Below, in pieces: positions 1-9,800 of a DNA stretch of 64,000 bases; positions within the stretch are counted from its first letter, which is position 1, and each line of letters begins with the position of its first letter. The notes below the pieces were generated by a model, which had not been told where the DNA came from, made no database searches, and worked only from the letters and a program-made list of their open reading frames with translations. The stretch is from Mucilaginibacter rubeus. Lineage in GTDB: Bacteria; Bacteroidota; Bacteroidia; Sphingobacteriales; Sphingobacteriaceae. A program made the translations under genes and the position numbers. The stretch lies in assembly GCF_003286415.2 (NCBI RefSeq), contig NZ_CP043450.1, forward strand, positions 744,001 to 808,000, given 5' to 3'.

Positions 1-1
1 T

Positions 2-199
2 CACCAGGATCTGATGCGTTGGGATAAAGCTAAAATTGTGGATATAGCAGCCATTTATAACCTTGCTGTATCTAAAGCTCCGCTCGATCAAAACAAAACG
101 GTAACCTTTGTTCGCCCTAAAAACTATTACTTCCCAATCCCTCAGGTTGAGATTGATAAGAGTAAAGGCGTATTAGTACAGAACCCTAATTTTAATTAA
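2..199 (+). CDS. SusD/RagB-family outer-membrane lipoprotein, C-terminal end only
   Basis: This is the last 65 codons of a gene that begins left of the window; the frame is open from base 2 and ends at TAA 197-199. The tail has the arrangement typical of SusD/RagB C-termini, an aromatic-rich stretch, then FPIPQVEID and finally QNPNFN. SusD proteins sit on the cell surface and pass glycans to a TonB-dependent SusC porin. The glycoside hydrolases that follow on the same strand support the reading as the end of a SusC/SusD pair in a polysaccharide utilization locus. The family call rests on a short tail, so the gene's substrate cannot be judged. Confidence 0.75.
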   Translation, partial: HQDLMRWDKAKIVDIAAIYNLAVSKAPLDQNKTVTFVRPKNYYFPIPQVEIDKSKGVLVQNPNFN

Positions 200-209
200 T
201 AATATCCTC

Positions 210-249
210 ATACCGGCGATAGGGATAACCCCTGTTGCCGGTATTTATT
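210..249 (+). terminator. Hairpin terminator after the SusD gene
   Basis: An 8-bp perfect stem (ATACCGGC at 210-217, GCCGGTAT at 237-244) encloses a smaller GGG/CCC pairing and is followed by a T-rich stretch. It begins 10 bases after the SusD stop and ends before the GH89 start, so it could end or lower transcription from SusC/SusD into the hydrolases. Seen directly; function inferred. Confidence 0.55.
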
Positions 250-281
250 CCGGCCAATGCCGTCGCTTAATTATCTATTGA

Positions 282-2480
282 ATGAGAAAGTGTTTACTTG
301 TTGTAGCTGCTATTATTGCATTGGGCTTTAATGCTCATGCCCAGGTTGATCAGAAAGCCTCTTATGATTTTATTGAAAGGGTAATACCCGGCAAGAGTAA
401 TTTGTTTACTGTTGAGGCTATCCCGCAACAGAACGGCAAAGATGTATTTGAGCTGGAAAGCCGTAATGGTAAAATTGTGCTAAGAGGTAACAATGGCCTG
501 TCAATAGCATCGGCATTAAACTACTATCTTAAAAATTATTGCTTTTGCGATATCGGCTGGAATGGCACTAACCTTAATTTGCCTGCTACCTTACCAGCAG
601 TTAAGGGCCTTATCCATAAAACTACGCCTTATCAATACCGCTACTATTTAAATTATTGCACTTTTAATTATACCATGGCCTGGTGGGACTGGGCCCGCTG
701 GCAAAAAGAAATTGACTGGATGGCCCTGAATGGTATTAACATGCCACTGGCCATAACCGGCGAAGAAGCCGTTTGGCAAACCGTTTACAAAGACATGGGC
801 TTTACCGATAAACAACTGGATGAGTTTTTTAGCGGCCCTGCTTACTTTTCATGGTTTTGGATGGGAAACATTGACGCCTGGGGTGGCCCGCTGCCGCAGC
901 ATTGGATGGACTCGCACAAAGCATTACAAAAAAAGATCCTGGAGCGTGAACGCTCATTTGGGATGACACCTGTTCTGTCGTCATTTACCGGCCACGTGCC
1001 ACCATCATTTAAAGATAAATTCCCCGGTGCTAAGGTTAAAAGAACCAACTGGGATGCCGGTTTTCCCGATGTATTTATACTTGACCCCGACGATCCGATG
1101 TTTGAAACCATCGGTAAAAAATATATAGAAGCACAAACCAAAGAGTTTGGTACCGATCATCTGTACTCGGCTGATACTTTTAATGAAAACGTGCCACCAA
1201 CCAATGATTCTACTTACCTGGATGGCATGAGTAAAAAAGTGTTCAACTCGATGGCTGCTGCAGATCCTAAAGCTATTTGGGTGATGCAGGGTTGGATGTT
1301 CCACTACAACAACAAATTTTGGCAGCCGCAACAGATCAAGGCTTTGCTTAATGCTGTGCCGAATGAGCAAATGATTGTGCTTGACCTGTACAGCGATGCC
1401 CACCCCGTTTGGAACCGTACCGAGGCTTATTATGGTAAGCCATGGATCTGGAGTATGCTGCAAAACTTTGGTGGTAATATCAGCTTGTTTGGCCGTATGC
1501 GCCATGTAGCTGCCGATCCTGCCATCGCCCTGCACGATCCCGAATCAAAAAATATGCGCGGTATTGGTGTTACACCCGAGGGCATTGAGCAAAACCCGGC
1601 CCTATTTGCCCTGATGCTGGAAAACGTATGGCGCGATACGCCAATTGATGCCGATGCCTGGGTTGCTAACTATGCCCAACGCCGCTACGGACAGGTTAAT
1701 ACCCAGGCCAGTGAAGCATGGCATATCCTCCTAAATTCGGTGTATTCGGGTGGTTTAACTGAAGGCGGACCAGAATCGATCATCGTAGCAAGACCGACAA
1801 TGAAAAAATATATAGACAGGGTACTTACCAAACTGGATTATGACCCAATGCAATTGGTTAAAGCCTGGACATTACTCATTAATGCTGCTGATAGCCTGAA
1901 ACAAAGCGACGGATTTCAGTATGATCTGGTTGATGTAACCCGCCAGGTATTGGCCAATTATGCAAGTCCGCTACAGCAGAAAATGGCACAGGCTTATCAA
2001 AATAAAGATCAGCAGCAATTTAAATTATACAGCAGCCAGTTCCTGGAACTGATGGATGATATGGATGCCCTGCTCAGTACCTGTAAAGATTTCCTGTTAG
2101 GCAAATGGATCAATGAAGCAAGGGCTAATGGAGTAACCGATAAAGAGAAAAATCTGTACGAATTTAACGCCCGCGACCTGGTTACCCTTTGGGGCGATAA
2201 GGAAAGCGGTTTAAGGGAATACTCAAACCGTCAATGGGCAGGTTTAATCAAGGGCTATTACAAACCACGTTGGGCATTGTATTTTGGTCAGCTGGATAAA
2301 TCATTATCAACTAAAACAGACTTTAACGCTGAAGCTTTTGACAAACAGGTAAAAGACTGGGAATGGCAATGGGTAAACAAACATGATAATGCCTACACCG
2401 ACACCGCTAAAGGCGACCCGATTGAAAAAGCGAAACAACTGTTTGCAAAGTATAATGCGGCGATTTTGGGAACTCACTAA
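282..2480 (+). CDS. Alpha-N-acetylglucosaminidase, GH89 (NAGLU-like)
   Basis: A 732-residue secreted enzyme expected to remove terminal alpha-linked GlcNAc from glycans. Residues 1-20 form a signal peptide ending AHA. Residues 25-105 fit the NAGLU N-terminal domain, the middle the TIM-barrel, and the end the helical C-terminal domain. The GH89 signatures are clear: NGINMPLAITGEEAVWQ, then DTFNENVPP with the likely acid/base Glu302, and GVTPEGIEQNP with the likely nucleophile Glu433, matching human NAGLU Glu316 and Glu446. Length is normal for the family. It is followed on the same strand by a GH35 and by an HGSNAT-like membrane acetyltransferase, the partner of NAGLU in lysosomal heparan sulfate breakdown. 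Family call is firm; the natural substrate is not known. Confidence 0.95.
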   Translation: MRKCLLVVAAIIALGFNAHAQVDQKASYDFIERVIPGKSNLFTVEAIPQQNGKDVFELESRNGKIVLRGNNGLSIASALNYYLKNYCFCDIGWNGTNLNLPATLPAVKGLIHKTTPYQYRYYLNYCTFNYTMAWWDWARWQKEIDWMALNGINMPLAITGEEAVWQTVYKDMGFTDKQLDEFFSGPAYFSWFWMGNIDAWGGPLPQHWMDSHKALQKKILERERSFGMTPVLSSFTGHVPPSFKDKFPGAKVKRTNWDAGFPDVFILDPDDPMFETIGKKYIEAQTKEFGTDHLYSADTFNENVPPTNDSTYLDGMSKKVFNSMAAADPKAIWVMQGWMFHYNNKFWQPQQIKALLNAVPNEQMIVLDLYSDAHPVWNRTEAYYGKPWIWSMLQNFGGNISLFGRMRHVAADPAIALHDPESKNMRGIGVTPEGIEQNPALFALMLENVWRDTPIDADAWVANYAQRRYGQVNTQASEAWHILLNSVYSGGLTEGGPESIIVARPTMKKYIDRVLTKLDYDPMQLVKAWTLLINAADSLKQSDGFQYDLVDVTRQVLANYASPLQQKMAQAYQNKDQQQFKLYSSQFLELMDDMDALLSTCKDFLLGKWINEARANGVTDKEKNLYEFNARDLVTLWGDKESGLREYSNRQWAGLIKGYYKPRWALYFGQLDKSLSTKTDFNAEAFDKQVKDWEWQWVNKHDNAYTDTAKGDPIEKAKQLFAKYNAAILGTH

Positions 2481-2491
2481 GCATAATAAAA

Positions 2492-2573
2492 CGTCATTGC
2501 GAGGTACGAAGCAATCGCGAACTATACAGGACGGCCCGGCTAATCGGGGATTGCTTCGTACCTCGCAATGACG
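2492..2573. repeat. Perfect 25-bp inverted repeat, REP-like intergenic element
   Basis: The arms 2492-2516 and 2549-2573 are exact reverse complements, starting CGTCATTGCGAGGTACGAAG, with a 32-base GC-rich spacer. It fills the gap between the GH89 and GH35 genes. A diverged relative lies at 44111-44205, and similar sequences are common between genes in Sphingobacteriaceae. It can fold as a long hairpin in mRNA and could act as a terminator or mRNA stabilizer. Confidence 0.85.
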
Positions 2574-2613
2574 CCTTTTTTAGTTTTACTGAACGACAGG
2601 ATTGTAAAAAATC

Positions 2614-5571
2614 ATGAGACTACGCTACACTATATTAACATCCATTTTACTAATAACCGGTTTTACCACAGCGCACAGCCAGGGATCTAACGATCATATT
2701 TTCCCGGCTTCTGCAATTGCCAAACCTTTTATTGATTTTGACAGTAAAGGCTTTTTGGTAAACGGTAAACGTACGTTCATAGCGTCGGCCGGGTTGGAGT
2801 ATGCCCGTATACCACACGAACTTTGGTACGATAGACTGTTGAGGATCAAACGGGCAGGTTTTAATTGTATCGAAATCTATACCATTTGGAATTTTCATGA
2901 AGAGCGAGAGGGTAAATTCAATTTTACCGGCGACCGTGATTTGGGTAAATTCCTGGATATTGTAAAGCAACTTGGCCTATATGCTATTGTGCGTGTTGGC
3001 CCATATTATTGTGCCGAGTGGGATAACGGCGGCTACCCTATATGGCTTAAGTTTAAAAAAGGCCTGAGGGTACGGGAGGACAATAAGCCTTTTGAGCAAT
3101 ATGTAGATCGCTTTTTTGATCATCTTTTGCCGGTAGTATTCCAAAGGCAAATCAATAAAGGCGGCGCTGTGATATTGGTTCAGTTGGAGAACGAGCATCC
3201 CAACGGTTGGGGAACTATAATGCCCGATGGTTATTTTAAACATCTGCAGGCAAAAGCTTTGAATATGGGTATGCAGGTTCCATATTTTTTCAGCGGCTTA
3301 CATCATGCCAGCGACCCGGCCGGCGATGGAAAACTTGACGATGATAAACGTCCAAACCCATGGTTCTCTACCGAGTTTTGGGCCGTTTGGTATTCTCAAT
3401 ACGGTGCTAAGCCGGGTGATGCTGAACTTTATGACAGGCGTACCTGGAAAATTATCGCTCATGGAGGTAACGGTTATAATTACTACATGGCACACGGCGG
3501 TTCAAACTTTGGTTATACCAATAATGATGAGGATGCCGCTTCGTACGATTATGGCACAGGTATCGGTCAGGCGGGTGATTTACGGCCTATCTATTATACC
3601 TTTAAACGTGCCGCCTGGTTTTCGCGTAGTTTTCAGGATGTATTGGAGAATAGTACCAATGCGTCGGACAATTATAAAGGCATCGCGGCTGATACTGCTA
3701 TAAAAGTATCCGCCCGCACAAGTCCAGCTGGTGATCTAATATTCCTGGATAATCCGGGGATAGCTAAAGTAAGCACATCATTAAATATCAAAGGCAGCGA
3801 AGATCTGTTTGCTGGTAAAAAGATCAACCTGCAGCCTAAAGAAATTTATCCTTTAGTACATAATTATAAACTTAATGAGGATGCAACCCTCGATTGGGTG
3901 CTCACCCGTGTATTTGCTATTGTTAAACAGGCTAACACCACAACGATAGTTGTTGATGCTGAAGCCGGCGATCCGTTGTTGCTTCGTTTCGATACTAAAG
4001 TTAAAGCGTCATCAGCATCGGGTTCTGTAAAAATTGACAATAATAGCGTGTTAATTAATGAGTCAATGGTTGCAACCGTCGAAAAGCCTATTGAATATAC
4101 TTTCAACGCAGGTTCACGAACCATTCGGATTGTAGCAATGAACCGCACTTTGACTGATAAAACATGGATCACCGAAACGGACGGCAAAAACTACATTATC
4201 ACGGGGCTGAATTATGTTGGTGATGCATCTATAAAAAATGAGCAGTTTAAATTAACCACGGAGACTCCTTTGGCGCAAAATGCAGTTCAGAAAGCGATAC
4301 TATATACTGATAGTAAAGGGATTGCTTTCAGCATTGATGGGCAAAAGAGTAACCAACAGCAAACTATCAGCCTATCTAACTGGCAATTTAAAACCGCGGC
4401 TACAAACGCTGCAACCAATGTTAATACAAGCGGCTGGCTCAAATCAACCGATCCGCAACCTATGGGTGCGGACGCTGATGTAACCGCTGATGCCTGGTAC
4501 AGGGCTACGCTAAATATCCCATCCAACGGAAAATATACCTTACAAGTAAAAGGCGGTGGCAGGGGACAAGCCTTTATTGATGGTAAACCTGCCGCTAAGT
4601 GGAAGCTGAATGATAATGAGCTAACCCTTAATCTAACAAAAGGGAAACATACGTTAGCCGTTTTCGCGGCACATGACGGGCGCGACAAACTGGCTGCCTA
4701 CCTTGGGCCAATAGATGAGGTGGATAGCAAAGGGCTTTTCGGCAAGGCGTTTATCAAAAAGGGAGGGCCGTTTATTTCTGAACTTGGCGACTGGTATTTT
4801 GCCAAGGCCAGCAAAAAAGATGATGTAAAACAAGGGCCGCCGGCATTTGATACATCGGTGTACAAAAAATATAAAATAGGCAATGATGTTTTTAACCTGA
4901 AAGAGGGTTACGCATGGTTCCACGCCACCATTCCGCAGCAGTCTGCAGGTACTGCTAAAATACAGTTGCTGTTTAAAAGCGTTGATGAAAACGCCACTGT
5001 ATTTATCAATGGCAAACAGGTAGCACATCACGATGGCTGGAACCAGCCTTTTGAAGTTAATATTACCGATGCCGAAATATTAAAACATCCGGTTGATCTT
5101 ACGGTCTTTATCGAGAATTATTCAAACGAAGGTGGTATCGATCAGCCTGTAAAAATCAACGCCATTGGTGATGCCACAGCGGTAACCAACTGGCAACTGA
5201 AGGGAGGCCCCGGCGACGCGTTGGCTGCTCAGGGTTGGACAATGGCCGATGCTGCTAAACAAATGAAAAACGCGCCGGTCTTTTATCGTACAACATTCAG
5301 TTTACCACCATCAAATGGAAACACCTTCATCTGGCGTTTTGACCCTGAAGGTTTAGGCCATGGCTCTGTTTGGATTAACGGTCATAACCTGGGCCGGTAC
5401 CCCGAAAAACTGGATATGAAAGGCCTTTATATCCCCGAATGCTGGCTTAAACCCGGGTTAAACCAGGTGGTGGTTTATGATGAAGACGGCAATGGTATCA
5501 ATAAAACACGGATCGCGGCCGAAGAAGCCGCGGGCCGGTCAATTAAAGAATATTCAATACCCCTTAATTAA
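2614..5571 (+). CDS. Beta-galactosidase, GH35, with C-terminal jelly-roll domains
   Basis: A 985-residue secreted hydrolase expected to release terminal beta-linked galactose. Residues 1-23 are a signal peptide ending AHSQ. The catalytic barrel spans roughly 35-350: NCIEIYTIWNFHE and VRVGPYYCAEWDNGGYP are GH35 hallmarks, LVQLENEHP holds the likely acid/base Glu194, and WFSTEFW the likely nucleophile Glu254. The C-terminal 450 residues are beta-rich; GSVWINGHNLGRY near 940 is the usual GH35 galactose-binding-like domain end. It is longer than simple GH35 enzymes because of two extra beta-sandwich modules. Only 9 bases separate it from the acetyltransferase gene, suggesting co-transcription. 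Its role is probably trimming galactose from the glycan handled by the locus. Confidence 0.93.
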   Translation: MRLRYTILTSILLITGFTTAHSQGSNDHIFPASAIAKPFIDFDSKGFLVNGKRTFIASAGLEYARIPHELWYDRLLRIKRAGFNCIEIYTIWNFHEEREGKFNFTGDRDLGKFLDIVKQLGLYAIVRVGPYYCAEWDNGGYPIWLKFKKGLRVREDNKPFEQYVDRFFDHLLPVVFQRQINKGGAVILVQLENEHPNGWGTIMPDGYFKHLQAKALNMGMQVPYFFSGLHHASDPAGDGKLDDDKRPNPWFSTEFWAVWYSQYGAKPGDAELYDRRTWKIIAHGGNGYNYYMAHGGSNFGYTNNDEDAASYDYGTGIGQAGDLRPIYYTFKRAAWFSRSFQDVLENSTNASDNYKGIAADTAIKVSARTSPAGDLIFLDNPGIAKVSTSLNIKGSEDLFAGKKINLQPKEIYPLVHNYKLNEDATLDWVLTRVFAIVKQANTTTIVVDAEAGDPLLLRFDTKVKASSASGSVKIDNNSVLINESMVATVEKPIEYTFNAGSRTIRIVAMNRTLTDKTWITETDGKNYIITGLNYVGDASIKNEQFKLTTETPLAQNAVQKAILYTDSKGIAFSIDGQKSNQQQTISLSNWQFKTAATNAATNVNTSGWLKSTDPQPMGADADVTADAWYRATLNIPSNGKYTLQVKGGGRGQAFIDGKPAAKWKLNDNELTLNLTKGKHTLAVFAAHDGRDKLAAYLGPIDEVDSKGLFGKAFIKKGGPFISELGDWYFAKASKKDDVKQGPPAFDTSVYKKYKIGNDVFNLKEGYAWFHATIPQQSAGTAKIQLLFKSVDENATVFINGKQVAHHDGWNQPFEVNITDAEILKHPVDLTVFIENYSNEGGIDQPVKINAIGDATAVTNWQLKGGPGDALAAQGWTMADAAKQMKNAPVFYRTTFSLPPSNGNTFIWRFDPEGLGHGSVWINGHNLGRYPEKLDMKGLYIPECWLKPGLNQVVVYDEDGNGINKTRIAAEEAAGRSIKEYSIPLN

Positions 5572-5580
5572 TAACAGCAC

Positions 5581-6708
5581 ATGGCTACAACAACCGAAAG
5601 ATTTACTGCACTTGATGTTTTCCGTGGTATGACCATTTGCTTCATGATCATCGTTAATGCCCCCGGTTCGGGGGCAAACGTATGGTCGCCGCTTGATCAC
5701 GCGCCCTGGATAGGTTTTACACCTACCGATCTGGTTTTTCCGTCGTTCCTGTTCGCTGTAGGTAACGCGCTTAGTTTTTCTAAAAAGAAGTTTGAAACCG
5801 ATGCCGCTTTTATAGGCAAGATATTTAAACGCACGGTTATTATTTTCCTGCTGGGCTACCTGATGTATTGGTTCCCGTTTTTCCATCGTGAGGCGGGTAG
5901 TTGGGTGTTTAACCCGCTAAACCATACCCGTATCATGGGGGTGTTACAACGTATAGCGTTGTGTTACTTTTTTGGTGCTTTGATAGTGCATTATTGTTCA
6001 CAACGAACTGCTATTATTATATCCATTGCGCTTTTATTGGGTTATTGGGCTTTCCTGATATTTTGCGGCGAACCGGGCAAAGAGTATACCATGCTGGGCA
6101 ACGCCGGCACACGCCTGGATATATCGATTTTAGGTAACGACCATTTGTATCACGATAAGGGCGGCCCGATAGCTTTTGACCCTGAAGGCTTACTCAGCAC
6201 TATGACAGCCATTGTGAACGTAATAGGCGGCTTCCTGGCCGGAGCGTTCATTCAGCGTAAAGGGAAAAATTACGAATCGGTTGCGCGGTTATTCATGTGC
6301 GGCGTTTTGCTTATTGCTGTTTCCTTATTCTGGGCGCAGTTTTTCCCCGTAGCCAAAAAACTATGGACAAGCTCGTTCACGCTACTGACCATCGGTATCG
6401 ACCTTTTATTGTTAGGTTTCATGGTATTTGCCATCGAAATAAAAAAGATAAAAAGCGGTACTAACTTCTTCCTGGTTTTTGGACGAAATTCATTAGCCAT
6501 ATACCTGTTATCAGAGTTGCTGCTTACCGTTTTTCAAACCATCTGGGTAAAGCCACAGCTAAGCTTTTACGATTGGATAAACCAGGTATTTTATCAAAAG
6601 ATATTCCCCGGTGCTTTTGGCACACTGGTATTTGCACTTTGTTATATGATGCTTTGTTGGCTGGTGGCCTGGGTGCTTGATAAAAAGAAGATTTATATAA
6701 AAATATAG
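5581..6708 (+). CDS. HGSNAT/NagX-like transmembrane acyltransferase (DUF5009-type)
   Basis: A 375-residue polytopic membrane protein with about ten hydrophobic segments. The N-terminus RFTALDVFRGMTICFMIIVN and the segment LDHAPWIGFTPTDLVFPSF match the heparan-alpha-glucosaminide N-acetyltransferase family; His40 corresponds to the acetyl-carrying His269 of human HGSNAT, where the same HxxWxGxTxxDLVFP pattern occurs. Human HGSNAT moves acetyl from cytosolic acetyl-CoA to terminal glucosamine on the other side of the membrane so that NAGLU can cut it. Being 9 bases after GH35 and downstream of GH89, it probably performs an analogous step on glycan fragments in the periplasm. The family is assigned from motifs; the acceptor is inferred. 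Confidence 0.85.
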   Translation: MATTTERFTALDVFRGMTICFMIIVNAPGSGANVWSPLDHAPWIGFTPTDLVFPSFLFAVGNALSFSKKKFETDAAFIGKIFKRTVIIFLLGYLMYWFPFFHREAGSWVFNPLNHTRIMGVLQRIALCYFFGALIVHYCSQRTAIIISIALLLGYWAFLIFCGEPGKEYTMLGNAGTRLDISILGNDHLYHDKGGPIAFDPEGLLSTMTAIVNVIGGFLAGAFIQRKGKNYESVARLFMCGVLLIAVSLFWAQFFPVAKKLWTSSFTLLTIGIDLLLLGFMVFAIEIKKIKSGTNFFLVFGRNSLAIYLLSELLLTVFQTIWVKPQLSFYDWINQVFYQKIFPGAFGTLVFALCYMMLCWLVAWVLDKKKIYIKI

Positions 6709-6716
6709 TTATGCTC

Positions 6717-6800
6717 GTAGAGACGCATCACATGCGTCTCCAACCAACCAAGTCAACGTCATATTATCGGATGCAGAAGACGCATGTGATGCGTCTCTAC
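6717..6800. repeat. Perfect 23-bp inverted repeat between acetyltransferase and GH92
   Basis: Arms 6717-6739 and 6778-6800 are exact reverse complements beginning GTAGAGACGCATCACATGCG; the inner ACGCATCACATGCGT is itself almost palindromic. The spacer is 38 bases. No other copy of this sequence was seen in the window. It is probably a mobile REP-like element and can form a strong RNA hairpin just before the GH92 gene. Confidence 0.85.
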
Positions 6801-6816
6801 AAAAATCATAATTAAA

Positions 6817-9800
6817 TTGAATAGATCATTCCGTATCGTTTTCGTCTTAGTCTCTATACTATTGGGTTCCAACCTCCATGCCCAACAAACAAACCATCTG
6901 CGTTATGTTGATCCCTTTGTTGGTACAACGGTAAGCAATGTGCTCACTAAATGGGGTAACAATGGCGGCTGTTATCCCGGTGCGGTTGCGCCGTCAGGTA
7001 GCGTACAACTAAGCCCGGAAACGAGGGTTGCAGGAGCGAGAGGTTATAATTACATTGATAGTTCAATTTATTATTTCAGTTGCCTTGGGCATATGAGCGG
7101 TTTTCCCGAGGGATCATCTGGTCACCTTTTTATCATGCCATGGAATAGCGCAACAACTTTCGAGGCCGGTAAATCAAGCATCCGCTTTTCTCATAAAAAT
7201 GAAGCTGCCGGGCCGGGTTATTATAAGGTAAGTTTTGATGGTCAGCCAATCACCGCAGAAGCAACGGCTACTGTAAGAACAGGGATGTTTCGTTTTACTT
7301 TTAAAGGTAATGATAGCCCGCAAGTTTTTATCGGGAACGCAGGCGAAATTCAGGCTGTATCAAATAAAGTACTCCATATTTCGGGGGCTAATGTTGTTAT
7401 AAACTTTAGCGAAGCATACATCTACAAAAAGGAAGTTAAAGGCGGCTGGTTATTTGGCTTTTCTAATGCCCAGGGGCGCGCAGCAGTGATTACTTTACAG
7501 TTGAGTAAATCATCGGTTGGTTATTCCGGCGCACAACGCAATATCGATCAGGAAATCGGAAACCTTAGTTTTGAGGAGCTGCGGGCGAAAACTGCTAAGG
7601 AATGGGCTAAACTATTATCTGTTGTTCATATAACTGACGATAGTGAACCGCATAAAACGGTGTTTTATACAGCGTTGTATCATTCGCTGTTATTGCCCTG
7701 GGTAATTGATGATGTTGATGGTAACTATCGTGGCAACGATGGCCTGATCCATCAAAAGAGCGGACAAAACCAGTATGGCGGCTTTTCTCCCTGGGATACA
7801 TTCCGATCGCTGCATCCTTTGCTTACCTTGCTTTATCCTCAAAAACAACAGGATGTGATCCTGTCCATGCTGGATGTTTATAAACAAAGCGGCCACCTGC
7901 CAACCGAAAGTATGACGGGCAATCACGCCACCCCAATTATTGTTGATTCCTATTTGAAAGGTATCACCGGTTTTGATAAGGCACTTGCTTATCAGGCGAT
8001 GAAAAAAGACCTGGTGGATGGGCCATTCGTTCAATCGGATATGGAAGTATATCACGAAAAGGGTTATGTACCCTTTACCAAGCCGGAATCGGTTACCCGT
8101 ACGGTTGAGTATGCTTATGATGATTGGGCCTTGTCGCAATTTGCGGACAAAGTGATTGGGGATAAACATACATTTCAATTATCATCAAACCGGGGTTTTA
8201 ATTATCGCGCCCTTTTAAATAAAGATGAATTGTTTATGCTTCCGCGCAATGGCGGCGAGTTTAAACTCCAGCCGGGTACATCGGGGTATAAAGAGGGCGA
8301 TAAATGGGTGTATTCATACTTTGTTCCGCAAAACGGAAAAGACCTCATCAATATGATGGGCGGTAATGTACAGTTTGCTGCGCGGCTTGATTCTGCTCTG
8401 AGCAATAACGTTATCCTGTTTGATAACGAAACGGTGTTTCATCTGCCTTATCTGTTTAACCAGGCCGGTAAGCCACAGCTAACACAAAAATGGCTAAGGG
8501 ATATTATGCTCAACAGGTTCAGCGCTACACCCGGCGGTTTACCTGGCAATGATGACCTTGGTTCAACATCCAGCTGGTATGTTTTCAGTGCGATGGGTAT
8601 TTATCCGGCGTGTCCGGGAAGACCACTTTATGCCATCGGCGCTCCATTGTTCAAGTCTGTAACGCTTCATTTACCAAACGGTAAACAATTTGTCATCGGC
8701 AGTAGTAATTCATCTGCAAAAAACAACTACGTGCAATCGTTGCAGGTGAATGGTAAAACATCGCAGCAATTAATTCTGCCACATTCGGTACTGGCAAGTG
8801 GGGGATCAATGAACTTTGATATGGGTAAGGAGCCCGCGAACTGGCCGGCAGATAAAGATCCTATTGAACTATCAGCCACGCAAAAAAACACGGCTTTCAG
8901 CATCGTTGGTTATTCGGTGAATAAAAAGACTGTAACTCCTGATGAGCCACTTGTTGTAAGTTTTAAGCTCAAGAATACAGGCAGCAGGGGAATTAAGACG
9001 GTAAAGTTATTGGTTAACGGAGCGCCTTACGCTTACAAAAATTGCCTGGTTGAAACTGGGCAAACTGTTCAGGATTCTATCAATTTCAGGCTTTATCCGG
9101 CTGGAAAAACAACATTGAAACTGGATAACATGGCTCCATTTACGGTTAATGTAAAGCTGCCTGTGAAGCCACAGGAAGCTTTGTGCAAAGTACTCGCACT
9201 GGACGTAAAGCCGATGATTAAACTAAATGACATTCAGGAAGTAAAATATACCATAAAAAATATCGGTGGGCTTGAGCACGGTTTTAACATCCCGGTCAAA
9301 TTGAATGACCTTATCGTTTTTACCGATAGCATTAAACTTAAAGCAGGCGAAGTCAAAACTATCGCTCATAATATCAAGGCATTGACAAAAGGCTTTAATC
9401 GCCTGGTAGTTTATGATCATCCGCGGGTTAGGTATAAGGTTTATGAAAACGCCATGGAATCCCTACTGCTGGATTTTGCATCAATATCCTCCGGGAAAAT
9501 GGTAGCCGATAGCTCAGGTTTTCATAATGATGGGCACATTATTTCAGCTACGCCCGATAGTAAGGATAAACTTCTGTTTGGCGATAATACTTATGTAGAG
9601 GTACCTAATGCCCCGGTTTTAGATAGGATGGGCGAAACTATTAGTATGATGGGCTGGGTATACCCAATGGAAAAAGAGAAAGGCTTAACAGATATCATCA
9701 CCAAGGGCGATAATCATGTTTTGCAGATGACCGATAGTAAAACGCTCACCTTTTTTGCAGGAGGATGGGGCAGGGGCGATTGCACGGTAAACCTGCCTGC

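Noticed and set aside
1005..1535. Open frame of 176 codons on the minus strand inside the GH89 gene
   Set aside because: It lies wholly within a convincing GH89 gene, has no recognisable motif and an atypical composition; a shadow frame.
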